NCBI RefSeq assembly: GCF_000635915.2 | Contig: NZ_CP015614.1 | Coordinates: 1,099,501-1,163,500 of the forward strand | Reading direction: 5' to 3' | Length of the DNA stretch: 64,000 bases | Origin: Brevundimonas naejangsanensis | Lineage (GTDB): Bacteria > Pseudomonadota > Alphaproteobacteria > Caulobacterales > Caulobacteraceae | Shown here: positions 56,265 through 64,000 of the stretch, piece by piece | Layout: each line of letters begins with the position of its first letter | Position numbering within the stretch: position 1 is the stretch's first letter | Notes under the pieces: model-generated | What the model saw: the letters and a program-made list of their open reading frames with translations, nothing else | The model's database searches: none | What the model was told of the DNA's origin: nothing | Position numbers and translations under genes: made by a program

Positions 56265-58415
56265 ATGACGTCATATCTTTGGCTGGTCATCGCGGCCGGC
56301 GCTTTGGGGGTGCTTTACGGCGCCGTCCAGACGGCCGCCCTGATGAAGGCCGACAGTGGTAATGAACGGATGCGTGAGATCGCCGCGGCGATCCAGGAAG
56401 GGGCATCCGCCTATCTGAAGCGTCAGTACACAACGATTGGCATTGTAGGGGTCGTGATCTTGGTCGCGGCCTTTTTTCTTATCGGGATATGGGCGGCGCT
56501 CGGCTTCCTGATCGGCGCGGTCCTGTCGGGCGCGGCGGGCTATGCGGGGATGCTGATCTCCGTGCGCGCCAACGTCCGCACGGCCCAGGCCGCGTCGCAG
56601 AGCCTGTCCAAGGGCCTGGACCTGGCCTTCCGCTCGGGCGCCATCACCGGCATGTTCGTGGCGGGCGGCGCTCTTCTGGGCGTGTCCGGCTACTACGCCT
56701 TCATGACCCAGGGAATGGGCCACGCCTCAACCAGCCGCGAGGTCATCGACGGCCTGGTGGCGTTGGGCTTCGGCGCTTCTCTGATTTCCATCTTCGCGCG
56801 ACTGGGCGGCGGCATCTTCACCAAGGGGGCCGACGTCGGCGGCGACATGGTGGGCAAGGTCGAGGCCGGCATCCCTGAGGACGACCCCCGCAACGCCGCC
56901 ACCATCGCGGACAATGTGGGCGACAACGTCGGCGACTGCGCCGGCATGGCCGCCGACCTGTTCGAAACCTATGCCGTCACCACGGTGGCGACCATGGTGC
57001 TGGCGGCCATCTTCTTCCGCAACCAGCCCTATGTCGACGCGCTGATGCTGCTGCCGCTGGCGATCTGCGGCGTCTGCATCGTGACGTCGATCATCGGCAC
57101 CTTCTTCGTCCGTCTGGGCAAGAGCGGCAATATCATGGGGGCCCTGTATCAAGGGCTGATCGTGACCGGCCTGCTGTCGCTGGTCGCCGTTTGGTGGGTG
57201 ATCAACCAGCTTCTGCCGGGGGCGGTCGAAACCTCGGGCGGGCTGCTGATCCAGCCGATGAGCCTGTTCTGGGCCGGCGTCGTCGGCCTGCTGGTCACGG
57301 CGGCCATCGTAGTCATCACCGAATACTATACCGGCACGGGCTTCCGTCCGGTGAAGTCGGTGGCCAACGCCTCGGTCTCGGGGCACGGCACCAACGTGAT
57401 CCAGGGCCTGGCCATGTCGCTGGAATCCACCGCGTTGCCAGCTCTGACCATCATCGTCGGCATTGTCGCGGCCTTCCAGTTGGCGGGCTTGTTCGGCATC
57501 GCCATCGCCACCACGACCATGCTGGGCGTGGCGGGGATGATCGTGGCGCTGGACGCCTTTGGGCCGGTCACGGACAACGCGGGCGGCATCGCCGAGATGG
57601 CGGGCCTGCCGCCGGAAGTGCGCGTCTCGACCGACGCCCTGGACGCGGTGGGCAACACCACCAAGGCCGTGACCAAGGGCTACGCCATCGGTTCAGCAGG
57701 CCTGGGGGCGCTGGTCCTGTTCGCCGCCTATGTGGAGGACCTGAAGTTCTTCGCGGCCGAGGCTCAGCCGGGCAGCTTCTTCTACGGTCTGGGGGAGGTC
57801 GCGTTCGATCTGTCCAACCCCTATGTCGTGGTCGGCCTGCTGTTCGGCGGCTTGCTGCCCTTCCTGTTCGGAGGGCTGGCGATGACGGCCGTGGGGCGCG
57901 CCGCAGAGGCCGTTGTGGCCGAGGTCCGGCGTCAGTTCCGGGAAAATCCCGGAATCATGACCTACGAAACGAAGCCGGAATACGGCCGGGCGGTCGATAT
58001 CCTGACCAGCGCGGCCATCCGCGAGATGATCGTGCCGTCGCTGCTGCCGGTGCTCTCGCCGATCGTCCTGTTCGTCGTCATCCTGTTCATCCAGCCGGAC
58101 AAGGCCAACGCCTTCGCTGCGCTTGGGGCCATGCTGATGGGGGTGATCGTGACGGGCCTGTTCGTCGCCATCTCCATGACGTCGGGCGGCGGCGCCTGGG
58201 ACAACGCCAAGAAGCTGATCGAGGAAGGCTTCACTGACAAAAACGGCGTGGTCCACGGCAAGGGCTCGGAAGCGCACAAGGCCGCCGTCACCGGCGACAC
58301 TGTGGGGGATCCCTACAAGGACACCTCCGGCCCGGCGGTGAATCCGATGATCAAGATCACCAACATCGTGGCGCTGCTGCTGCTGGCGGTGCTGGCGAGC
58401 GGCAAGATCGTCTGA
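56265..58415 (+). CDS. hppA: Membrane-bound proton-pumping pyrophosphatase
   Basis: A 716-residue protein with about 16 TM helices that couples pyrophosphate hydrolysis to ion pumping. The substrate site is in [20 protein letters not shown] and [19 protein letters not shown] (about residues 183-225). The motif [16 protein letters not shown] has Lys where potassium-dependent enzymes have Ala, so this should be the potassium-independent, proton-pumping class. It recovers energy from pyrophosphate released by biosynthesis. A strong terminator follows. Confidence 0.96.
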   Translation: MTSYLWLVIAAGALGVLYGAVQTAALMKADSGNERMREIAAAIQEGASAYLKRQYTTIGIVGVVILVAAFFLIGIWAALGFLIGAVLSGAAGYAGMLISVRANVRTAQAASQSLSKGLDLAFRSGAITGMFVAGGALLGVSGYYAFMTQGMGHASTSREVIDGLVALGFGASLISIFARLGGGIFTKGADVGGDMVGKVEAGIPEDDPRNAATIADNVGDNVGDCAGMAADLFETYAVTTVATMVLAAIFFRNQPYVDALMLLPLAICGVCIVTSIIGTFFVRLGKSGNIMGALYQGLIVTGLLSLVAVWWVINQLLPGAVETSGGLLIQPMSLFWAGVVGLLVTAAIVVITEYYTGTGFRPVKSVANASVSGHGTNVIQGLAMSLESTALPALTIIVGIVAAFQLAGLFGIAIATTTMLGVAGMIVALDAFGPVTDNAGGIAEMAGLPPEVRVSTDALDAVGNTTKAVTKGYAIGSAGLGALVLFAAYVEDLKFFAAEAQPGSFFYGLGEVAFDLSNPYVVVGLLFGGLLPFLFGGLAMTAVGRAAEAVVAEVRRQFRENPGIMTYETKPEYGRAVDILTSAAIREMIVPSLLPVLSPIVLFVVILFIQPDKANAFAALGAMLMGVIVTGLFVAISMTSGGGAWDNAKKLIEEGFTDKNGVVHGKGSEAHKAAVTGDTVGDPYKDTSGPAVNPMIKITNIVALLLLAVLASGKIV

Positions 58416-58436
58416 CAGCGCTCAGCTGGAACTGAA

Positions 58437-58477
58437 AACGCCCCGGAGAGCGATCTCCGGGGCGTTATCTTTTTTTG
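58437..58477 (+). terminator. Rho-independent terminator of hppA
   Basis: Perfect 13-bp stem AACGCCCCGGAGA / TCTCCGGGGCGTT (58437-58449 and 58454-58466), GCGA tetraloop, then ATCTTTTTTT. It is 21 nt after the hppA stop. The convergent bamE ends about 60 nt beyond. Confidence 0.93.
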
Positions 58478-58535
58478 CGCCCTATGCTCGCGACGCGGTC
58501 GCTCGCGGCTTTAGGGCGACCGTATGCTGTGGCCG

Positions 58536-59015
58536 TTAGTCCGGGCGGCGCTGGCCGGGAACGTCGTCTTCGGTGCGCGGCAGTTGGCCGCGGCCGACGT
58601 TGCCGAGCAGTTGCTCGAGGATGGTCAGCTGGCGGCCGCGCGTCGGGGTCTCGCGGCTTTCCATGGCGATCTGGCGGCCGTCTTCCAGGCCCAGATTGCG
58701 CACCGTGGCGACCTTGCCGTCCGCCTCGTTGAAGGTGATCTCCGTCACCGTGCGCTGCGACACCTTCGGCTTGTTGTAGGTGTAGCGCTGGGTCGTCTGG
58801 GTCAGGTAGTACCAGACGTTCTCCGCCTCAAAGGTCGAGGCGGTGGAGGGCGTGCCCAGCTTTGTCAGCACGGTCTCCCGCGTGTCGACGCCAGCCTCGA
58901 TATCCTGAGGTTTGACGTCCACGGCCTGAAAGCCCTGGGTGGCGACGACTGGCGCGCAGGCGCCGGCGGCGGCGGCGAGCGAGGCGGCGATGATGAGCGA
59001 CGTAAAACGGGGCAT
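58536..59015 (-). CDS. bamE: Outer membrane protein assembly factor BamE
   Basis: A 159-residue lipoprotein (signal MPRFTSLIIAASLAAAAGAC, lipobox AGAC, Cys20) with the SmpA/OmlA fold: the QDIEAGVDTRETVLTKLGTPS helix region and ENVWYYLTQTTQ strand are characteristic. BamE stabilises the BamA-BamD complex that inserts outer-membrane beta-barrels. The C-terminal tail (about residues 125-159) is a longer, charged extension than in E. coli. It is divergent from the bc1-chaperone gene, about 90 nt apart. Confidence 0.93.
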   Translation of the reverse strand: MPRFTSLIIAASLAAAAGACAPVVATQGFQAVDVKPQDIEAGVDTRETVLTKLGTPSTASTFEAENVWYYLTQTTQRYTYNKPKVSQRTVTEITFNEADGKVATVRNLGLEDGRQIAMESRETPTRGRQLTILEQLLGNVGRGQLPRTEDDVPGQRRPD

Positions 59016-59105
59016 CGGCGATGGGCCTCAAGAAATAAGGTCTTTGACCTAACCGTCGCTGCGTCCTAGTGCAACGGCGCGGCGGAAAAGGGGCCGTGAA
59101 ATCCT

Positions 59106-59633
59106 ATGTTCAAGACACTCTTCAAGCGCCAGACGCAAGATCGCCATGTCCAGGCCTTGTACGCCCTGGCCGTCGATCAGGCCCGCCAGCCTGATTTTTA
59201 CACGCGCCTGGGCGTTGCAGACCGCATCGACGCGCGTTTCGAACTCTACACCCTGCATGTGCTGCTGCTGTTCGTGCGGCTGAAGCAGGACGGAGAGCGT
59301 GGCGCTGACCTGTCTCAGAAGCTGTTCGACGCCTATGTGTCGGCGCTGGACAACGTGCTGCGCGAACTGGGCGTGGGCGATGTCTCGGTGGGCAAGAAGA
59401 TGCGCAAGCTGGGCGAAGCCCTCTATGGCCGCATGAGCGCCTATGAAAAGGCGCTGAGGGCAGGGGATCACGAGGGCCTTCAGGCCTCGATCGCCCGCAA
59501 TGTCTTTGAGAGCGAAGACGCCGCCGCTGGCGCGGCCCTGGCGCGCTACACCATCGATTCGCATGAAAGGCTGGCCCGCCAGCCGTCGGCCGCCGTGGAA
59601 AAGGCGCCGGACTGGGCAATGATCGTCGCATGA
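59106..59633 (+). CDS. Ubiquinol-cytochrome c chaperone family protein (Cbp3/UQCC1-like)
   Basis: A 175-residue cytoplasmic protein. Family markers are ALYALAVDQARQPDFYTRLGV at the start, RFELYTLHVLLLFVRLK and LFDAYVSALDNVLRELGVGDVSVGKKMRKLGEALYGR (about residues 73-109). In mitochondria Cbp3 assists cytochrome b synthesis; in alphaproteobacteria it is assumed to aid assembly of the bc1 complex. It overlaps the yceD-like gene by 4 nt. The bamE/cbp3/yceD/plsX neighbourhood is conserved in the class. Confidence 0.9.
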   Translation: MFKTLFKRQTQDRHVQALYALAVDQARQPDFYTRLGVADRIDARFELYTLHVLLLFVRLKQDGERGADLSQKLFDAYVSALDNVLRELGVGDVSVGKKMRKLGEALYGRMSAYEKALRAGDHEGLQASIARNVFESEDAAAGAALARYTIDSHERLARQPSAAVEKAPDWAMIVA

Positions 59634-60163
59634 CCCTTCCTGCTCTTCCTTTTAGCGAACCCATCCGCCTGCATCAGGTCGGCGTATCCCTGAGCCGCCG
59701 GCTGGAACCGGACGACGCAGCGCGCGCGCGAATCGCGCGGGCCTTGAGCCTGAAATCGCTCGACCGATTCGTCGCCGATATGGAGATCGTCCCCACCGTG
59801 TCGGGTTGGCGCATGGACGGCCGGGTCCAGGCCGAGGCCGTTCAGGCGTGTGTCCTGACGCTAGAGCCGCTGCCTGTCGTCATTGATGAGACGTTCTCGA
59901 TCAACCTGACCGAAACGGCGCCCGAGATTCAGGCCAACGAGGAAGGCGAGATCGATCTGGAGCTGGACGACGACTCGGCCGACGTGGTGGAAAATGGTCA
60001 GATCGACCTGGGCCAGTATGCGGTCGAGCAACTGGCCCTGCATCTGGATCCCTATCCCCGCAAGGAAGGCGCGGTGTTCCAACAGCCGCCGGAGCCCGGA
60101 GAAATCTCACCCTTCGGCGTGCTCAAGGCGCTGAAGCCAAACGGGCAAACCGACAAGAGTTGA
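59630..60163 (+). CDS. yceD: DUF177 (YceD-like) protein
   Basis: A 177-residue protein of the YceD/DUF177 family, linked to 23S rRNA accumulation. The typical features are VQACVLTLEPLPVVIDETF (with one Cys of the usual pair), the acidic EIDLELDDDSADVVENGQIDLGQ region (about 106-128) and LALHLDPYPRKEGAVF near the end. In enterobacteria rpmF follows; here plsX follows directly, as in other alphaproteobacteria. It overlaps the upstream chaperone gene by 4 nt. Confidence 0.88.
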   Translation: MTLPALPFSEPIRLHQVGVSLSRRLEPDDAARARIARALSLKSLDRFVADMEIVPTVSGWRMDGRVQAEAVQACVLTLEPLPVVIDETFSINLTETAPEIQANEEGEIDLELDDDSADVVENGQIDLGQYAVEQLALHLDPYPRKEGAVFQQPPEPGEISPFGVLKALKPNGQTDKS

Positions 60164-60260
60164 CCTTAGGTCGCTCAAGCCTCATCCACGGTGCGACATT
60201 TTCGTCCGCTCGCCTTAAACTGAAGCGCCGCGGCAAGACGGCGACGGAGTCGATTTTCAC

Positions 60261-61343
60261 TTGGCATCACCGATACTGATCTCGCTCGACGCCATGGGCG
60301 GGGACCATGGGCCTTCCGTCGTGGTGGGGGGCGTAAAGGCTTATATCGACCGTTACGGCGGCGAAGGCGTTCGTTTTCAACTGCATGGCGATGAGACGGC
60401 TATCCGCGCCGAGGTCGCGCGCAATGGCCTGCCGGCGGATGTCTGCGAAATCCGCCACACGGACAAGGTCGTGGGCATGGACGAAAAGCCCGCCCAGGCC
60501 ATGCGCCGGGGCAAGGGCTCCAGCCTGTGGAACGCCATTGAGGCGGTCAAGCTCGGCGAAGCGCAGGCCGCCGTGTCGGCCGGCAACACCGGCGCCCTGA
60601 TGGCGATCTCGAAGCTGCTGCTGCGTATGGCGGTGGATGGGCTGGAGCGGCCCGCCATTGTCGCCAGCTGGCCGACGAAACGCGGCTTCACCGCCGTGCT
60701 GGACGTCGGCGCCAACATCGGCAGCGATGCGCGTCAGCTGGTCGAGTTCGCCATCATGGGCGAGGCTTTCCAGTCGGCCGTCCACGGCGTGGAGAAGCCT
60801 ACCGTCGGGATTCTAAATGTCGGCTCCGAAGACATGAAGGGTCATGAAGAGGTTCGCGAGGCCCATGCCGTCCTGCGCACCGATGCGGTGCCTGTGAACT
60901 ACACCGGCTTTGTCGAGGGCCACGATATCGCCGCCGGCACGGTGGACGTGGTGGTGACCGACGGCTTCACCGGCAATGTGGCCTTGAAGACGGCCGAAGG
61001 CACGGCCCGGTTCATTTCCGGCCTGCTGAAAGAGGCTTTGACCTCGGGCCCGATGGCCAAGATGGGCGCCTTGATCGCCATGCCCGCGCTGAAGAAGATG
61101 GCGCGCCGCATCGACCCCAGCAGCGTCAACGGCGGCCCCCTGCTGGGCCTGAACGGCATCGTGGTGAAGAGCCACGGCGGCGCCACGGCCGAGGGTTATG
61201 GAAACGCCATCCGTGTGGCTGTCGATCTGGCCCGGAGTGACTATCTGACCAAGGTCAGCGCCAATTTTGCGCGTCTGTCGGCCGTTCTGGATACGGCTGA
61301 GGCCGCGTCCGACAAAGAGCAAACGGGAGAGATCCAGTCGTGA
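60261..61343 (+). CDS. plsX: Phosphate acyltransferase PlsX
   Basis: A 360-residue enzyme making acyl-phosphate from acyl-ACP for phospholipid synthesis. Motifs: ISLDAMGGDHGPSVVV at the start, AAVSAGNTGALMAISK and GFTGNVALKTAEG. It starts at a TTG (no ATG fits before the conserved first strand), with GGAGT about 11 nt upstream, a weak initiation site. It overlaps fabH by 4 nt, pairing phospholipid and fatty acid initiation. Confidence 0.96.
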   Translation: MASPILISLDAMGGDHGPSVVVGGVKAYIDRYGGEGVRFQLHGDETAIRAEVARNGLPADVCEIRHTDKVVGMDEKPAQAMRRGKGSSLWNAIEAVKLGEAQAAVSAGNTGALMAISKLLLRMAVDGLERPAIVASWPTKRGFTAVLDVGANIGSDARQLVEFAIMGEAFQSAVHGVEKPTVGILNVGSEDMKGHEEVREAHAVLRTDAVPVNYTGFVEGHDIAAGTVDVVVTDGFTGNVALKTAEGTARFISGLLKEALTSGPMAKMGALIAMPALKKMARRIDPSSVNGGPLLGLNGIVVKSHGGATAEGYGNAIRVAVDLARSDYLTKVSANFARLSAVLDTAEAASDKEQTGEIQS

Positions 61344-62317
61344 GCGTCATCCGCAGCGTCGTCACCGGGGTCGGCTCCTTCCTGCCCGAACAGGTCGTCA
61401 CCAACGCCGATCTGACCAAGATCGTCGACACCTCAGACGAGTGGATCATCGAGCGCACCGGTATTCGCCAGCGCCACAAGGCCCGTGACGATGAGCCGAC
61501 CAGCGACCTGGCGCTCAAGGCGGCCGAGCGCGCCCTGGCTGACGCCGGCAAGACGGCGGCGGACGTCGATCTGATCATCGTCGCCACGACCACCCCGGAC
61601 CAGACCTTCCCCGCCACCGCCGCCATCGTCCAGCGCAAGCTGGGCGCCCCGGTCGGCATCGCCTTCGACGTTCAGGCGGTTTGCTCGGGGTTCGTCTACG
61701 CCATGAGCATCGCCGACGGCTTCGTCGCGCGCGGCCAAGCCAAATGCGCCCTGGTCATCGGCGCCGAGGAAATGACCCGGCTGATGGACTGGACGGACCG
61801 CACCACCTGCGTCCTGTTCGGCGACGGCGCCGGCGCCTTCGTGCTGGAGCCCGGCGAAGGGCAGGGGACCAAGGATGATCGCGGCGTGCTGGGCTTCGCC
61901 CTGCGCTGCGAGGGCGCCAAGTCCGACATGCTCTACGTCGATGGCGGTCCCGCCACGACCGGCACGGTCGGCCACCTGCGGATGCTGGGCAACCAGGTGT
62001 TCCGCCACGCCGTGGTCAACATCGCCGAGGCGATCACCGCGGCCGCCGAGGTTGCGGGAGTCGATATCCCCGAGATCGACTGGTTCGTGCCGCACCAGGC
62101 CAATCAGCGCATCATCAAGGGCGTCGGCGACCGCCTGGGCCTGGACGAGGACAAGGTCATCTCGACCGTGGCCATGCACGCCAACACCTCGGCCGCCTCC
62201 ATCCCGCTGGCGATGGACGTCGCCATCAAGGACGGACGCATCAAGAAGGGCGATCTGGTGCTGGTCGAAGCGATGGGCGGCGGCCTGACGTGGGGCGCAT
62301 GCGCCTTCCGATTCTAG
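61340..62317 (+). CDS. fabH: 3-oxoacyl-ACP synthase III
   Basis: A 325-residue condensing enzyme that starts fatty acid synthesis from acetyl-CoA and malonyl-ACP. The catalytic triad is visible: Cys of FDVQAVCSGFVYAM (about 115), His of VPHQANQRI (about 252) and Asn of HANTSAASI (about 282). It begins at a GTG overlapping the plsX stop. ihfA follows after 74 nt of unusually AT-rich DNA. Confidence 0.97.
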   Translation: MSVIRSVVTGVGSFLPEQVVTNADLTKIVDTSDEWIIERTGIRQRHKARDDEPTSDLALKAAERALADAGKTAADVDLIIVATTTPDQTFPATAAIVQRKLGAPVGIAFDVQAVCSGFVYAMSIADGFVARGQAKCALVIGAEEMTRLMDWTDRTTCVLFGDGAGAFVLEPGEGQGTKDDRGVLGFALRCEGAKSDMLYVDGGPATTGTVGHLRMLGNQVFRHAVVNIAEAITAAAEVAGVDIPEIDWFVPHQANQRIIKGVGDRLGLDEDKVISTVAMHANTSAASIPLAMDVAIKDGRIKKGDLVLVEAMGGGLTWGACAFRF

Positions 62318-62391
62318 ATTTTCATTGAGGGCTTTGATTTTCATTCATTTTGCCCTTCAATACCCCGCCATTGGAAAGCGGGGAGATGCCA

Positions 62392-62694
62392 GTGTCCCAG
62401 ACCCTTACTCGGGCTGATCTGTGCGAGGCCGTTCACGAAGAGGTCGGCCTGTCGCGCCAGGAATGTTCCGGCATGGTCGAACGGACGCTTGAATTGATCG
62501 TCGAGTCGCTTGAACGCGGCGAGACGGTCAAACTGTCTGGCTTCGGCGTCTTCCAGGTGCGCGAAAAGCGCGCGCGCATGGGGCGCAACCCCAAGACCGG
62601 CGAACCCGCCGCCATCAACCCCCGTCGCGTCATCAGCTTCCGGGCCTCTCAGATCATGAAGGGCCGGGTGCACGACGCCGTCGTAGAGACCTGA
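62392..62694 (+). CDS. ihfA: Integration host factor alpha subunit
   Basis: A 100-residue DNA-bending protein. Features: [19 protein letters not shown] at the N-terminus, the beta-arm [23 protein letters not shown] (about 46-68) with the intercalating Pro in NPKTGE, and [12 protein letters not shown] at the end. I chose the GTG at 62392 since a GGGGAG box lies 6 nt upstream of it; the ATG at 62386 directly abuts that box and cannot use it. The AT-rich region before it contains two GATTTTCATT direct repeats (62317-62326, 62336-62345), which could be regulatory. Confidence 0.94.
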   Translation: MSQTLTRADLCEAVHEEVGLSRQECSGMVERTLELIVESLERGETVKLSGFGVFQVREKRARMGRNPKTGEPAAINPRRVISFRASQIMKGRVHDAVVET

Positions 62695-62699
62695 GTTCA

Positions 62700-63116
62700 T
62701 TGGCCAAAAGCCCTAGCGCCTTCCGCACGATCTCCGAAGCCGCCGAAGAAGTCGGCGCGCCTCAGCATGTTCTGCGCTTCTGGGAGACGAAGTTCGATTT
62801 CATCGTCCCGGTAAAGCGGGCGGGCGGACGGCGTTTCTATCGCCCGGATGATGTGATGGTGCTGAAGGCCGTTCGACGTTTGCTGCATGACGAGGGCCTG
62901 ACCATTCGCGGCGTCCAGCGCCTGGTGAAGGATCAGGGCCTGGCGCGCGTGGCCGCCTATGGCGACCCGGGCGCAACGCTAGAAATCGATTCGGGTCTTT
63001 CACCTGCGCTTGAGGCCTCAGCTGTTTCGCCAGCACCGGATCATGACCGCTTGAGGCGCGTTTTAACCGAGCTGGAAGCTGCGCATGCGCGGCTTGAGGC
63101 GGTTCTGCGCCGATAG
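62700..63116 (+). CDS. MerR family transcriptional regulator
   Basis: A 138-residue protein with an N-terminal MerR winged helix ([25 protein letters not shown], then [23 protein letters not shown]; residues about 6-65) and a short variable C-terminal part with a terminal helix ([19 protein letters not shown]). No metal-binding cysteines are present. It starts at a TTG 5 nt after the ihfA stop. The ihfA-merR pair is conserved in alphaproteobacteria, but the target is unknown. Confidence 0.88.
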   Translation: MAKSPSAFRTISEAAEEVGAPQHVLRFWETKFDFIVPVKRAGGRRFYRPDDVMVLKAVRRLLHDEGLTIRGVQRLVKDQGLARVAAYGDPGATLEIDSGLSPALEASAVSPAPDHDRLRRVLTELEAAHARLEAVLRR

Positions 63117-63188
63117 GGCGGAAGTTGTTGTCGATAATGCGTTTTAGGGTTTGCGGAGCGACAAACCCCCGTCTATACGGAGCGCCTT

Positions 63189-63265
<77 letters not shown>

Positions 63266-63294
63266 TTTCAGGTTTTGGCCTGATCTGTGGATTT

Positions 63295-63326
63295 ACGGGC
63301 GGTCTCGCATCAGCGGGGCCGCCCGT
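63295..63326 (+). terminator. Long hairpin after tRNA-Pro
   Basis: A 14-bp stem (two G-T pairs) around an ATCA loop: ACGGGCGGTCTCGC pairs with GCGGGGCCGCCCGT. There is no T-run. It probably marks the 3' boundary of the tRNA transcript, either as a processing or a weak termination hairpin. Confidence 0.5.
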
Positions 63327-63679
63327 TCCGCATGTACTCTTCACAGAGGCGGTGCGTTTACATCGCCGGTGGCCGATAAAGGCCGCCGGTTGGCATCTGC
63401 TTAGGGGCGCAAGATCTATAAAGGGCAACCAGATCTGCATGACCGCCGGATCATGGCGTCATGCAACTTGGAGCGCCCGCCTCCAGGGTAAGGCGTCGGC
63501 GTTCATCCACTGGCGGGAATAATAGGCCGCCGAGTTGATCCGTTCGATCGCGCCTCGCGTAAATCGGCTGCTGTCCAGCAAGGCAGCTCGTTTTTCGTGC
63601 CAACGAGATGTCACGCTGGCTCGTCCGTGACGTGCGACCGTCGCCTCGCGTCGTCGGCGTCTAGAAAGAGGGATGAAGA
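63327..63679. other. Intergenic region without a supported gene
   Basis: About 350 nt between the hairpin and the outer-membrane protein gene. No ORF with family features is seen on either strand; a 70-codon minus-strand frame (63228-63440) is only the reverse of the tRNA and its flank. A promoter for the next gene must lie here, but I find no convincing -35/-10 pair. An AGAGGG box lies just before the next start. Confidence 0.5.
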
Positions 63680-64000
63680 ATGTTCAGGACGATTTTGCTC
63701 TCGAGTGTTGTCGCGCTTTCCGCCGCGGGCGCGGCCCAGGCTCAAACCGCGCCGGGCCGCTGGACGGTCAGCCTGGAAGCCGGCGCCGAGTTCCCGACCG
63801 GGGGCGACGTGCATGGCGGGGCGACCGCAGCGGTGCCGGATCTCGGCCCCCTCAATCCCGCTCTGGCCGGGGTGAACGCTGAACTGCGCATCCAGTCGCG
63901 CAGCTTCGACGATATCTACGGAGAGGGCATGAACCTGGGCGCCGAGTTCGCCTATGGCATGAGCAACAACGCCGAGGTCTTTGGATCGGTGCGCTACATG
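63680..64000 (+). CDS. Outer-membrane beta-barrel protein, N-terminal part (partial)
   Basis: The frame is open from ATG 63680 to the window end (107 codons). It begins with a signal peptide (MFRTILLSSVVALSAAGAAQA, cleavage after AQA) and continues with alternating amphipathic strands such as WTVSLEAGAEFPTG, LRIQSRSFDDIYG, MNLGAEFAYGMS and VFGSVRYM, typical of small outer-membrane barrels with periplasmic turns. The family cannot be set from this fragment. AGAGGG about 8-10 nt before the ATG supports the start. The rest lies outside the window. Confidence 0.7.
   Translation, partial: MFRTILLSSVVALSAAGAAQAQTAPGRWTVSLEAGAEFPTGGDVHGGATAAVPDLGPLNPALAGVNAELRIQSRSFDDIYGEGMNLGAEFAYGMSNNAEVFGSVRYM

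Overview
The window is a 64-kb piece of a GC-rich alphaproteobacterial chromosome, most probably Caulobacteraceae (a Brevundimonas- or Caulobacter-like organism). Pointers are the divergent fliX / flgI-flgJ-flbY flagellar locus, a sigma-54 promoter before flgI, an alphaproteobacterial GTTC-N7-GTTC LexA box before uvrA, a perfect CtrA box (TTAA-N7-TTAA), a glycine-type ALA synthase, GatB, and the nrdR-rib-nusB-thiL and yceD-plsX-fabH-ihfA-merR gene orders. Genus-level assignment is inference from gene content. I see no prophage, insertion sequence, CRISPR array or secretion island; the window is mostly housekeeping genes.

Layout. 1-8.3 kb: end of gatB, a pirin, serS-surE-pcm-nlpD, and yajC-secD-secF. 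8.4-14.2 kb: a phytoene-synthase-like protein, a BigR-type sulfur-responsive repressor with its rhodanese, a MarR/MFS pair, trmFO and a membrane protein. 14.2-19.7 kb: LexA-controlled uvrA, a truncated globin, and an ABC-F ATPase whose start lies inside a small upstream ORF. 19.6-23.8 kb: a flagellar cluster (EAL phosphodiesterase, flbY, flgJ-like, flgI; fliX divergent). 23.9-31.1 kb: dksA, gltX, small exported proteins, LOG, TetR, an orphan ABC binding protein and a DAACS symporter. 31.1-36.6 kb: sseA, then kdsA-hldE-hldD for the Kdo/heptose LPS core. 36.6-43.2 kb: an HWE two-component pair, tRNA-Val, a second DAACS symporter, gph, glmU-rpiA. 43.2-49.3 kb: an exported unknown, gor, a methyltransferase, mmsB, hemA and a small conserved gene. 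49.3-58.4 kb: glyA-nrdR-ribD-ribE-ribBA-ribH-nusB-thiL, an exported unknown and hppA. 58.5-64 kb: bamE, a bc1 chaperone, yceD-plsX-fabH, ihfA, merR, tRNA-Pro and the start of an outer-membrane protein.

What stands out. (1) Two 62-nt leaders that are closely similar lie 4-5 nt before the start codons of gor (an FAD enzyme) and ribE (riboflavin synthase), each with alternative hairpins and its own Shine-Dalgarno. (2) A 150-nt palindromic intergenic-type repeat sits in frame inside ribD and adds about 50 residues. (3) SerRS has an insertion of about 47 net residues in its catalytic domain, in DNA with clearly lower GC and different codon use. (4) RibD lacks its deaminase domain and RibBA lacks the zinc site of its GTP cyclohydrolase II half, so two riboflavin steps must be encoded elsewhere. 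(5) A perfect CtrA box is followed about 65 nt later by a strong terminator with no gene between, possibly a cell-cycle small RNA.

All calls come from reading the sequence; no database search was run.
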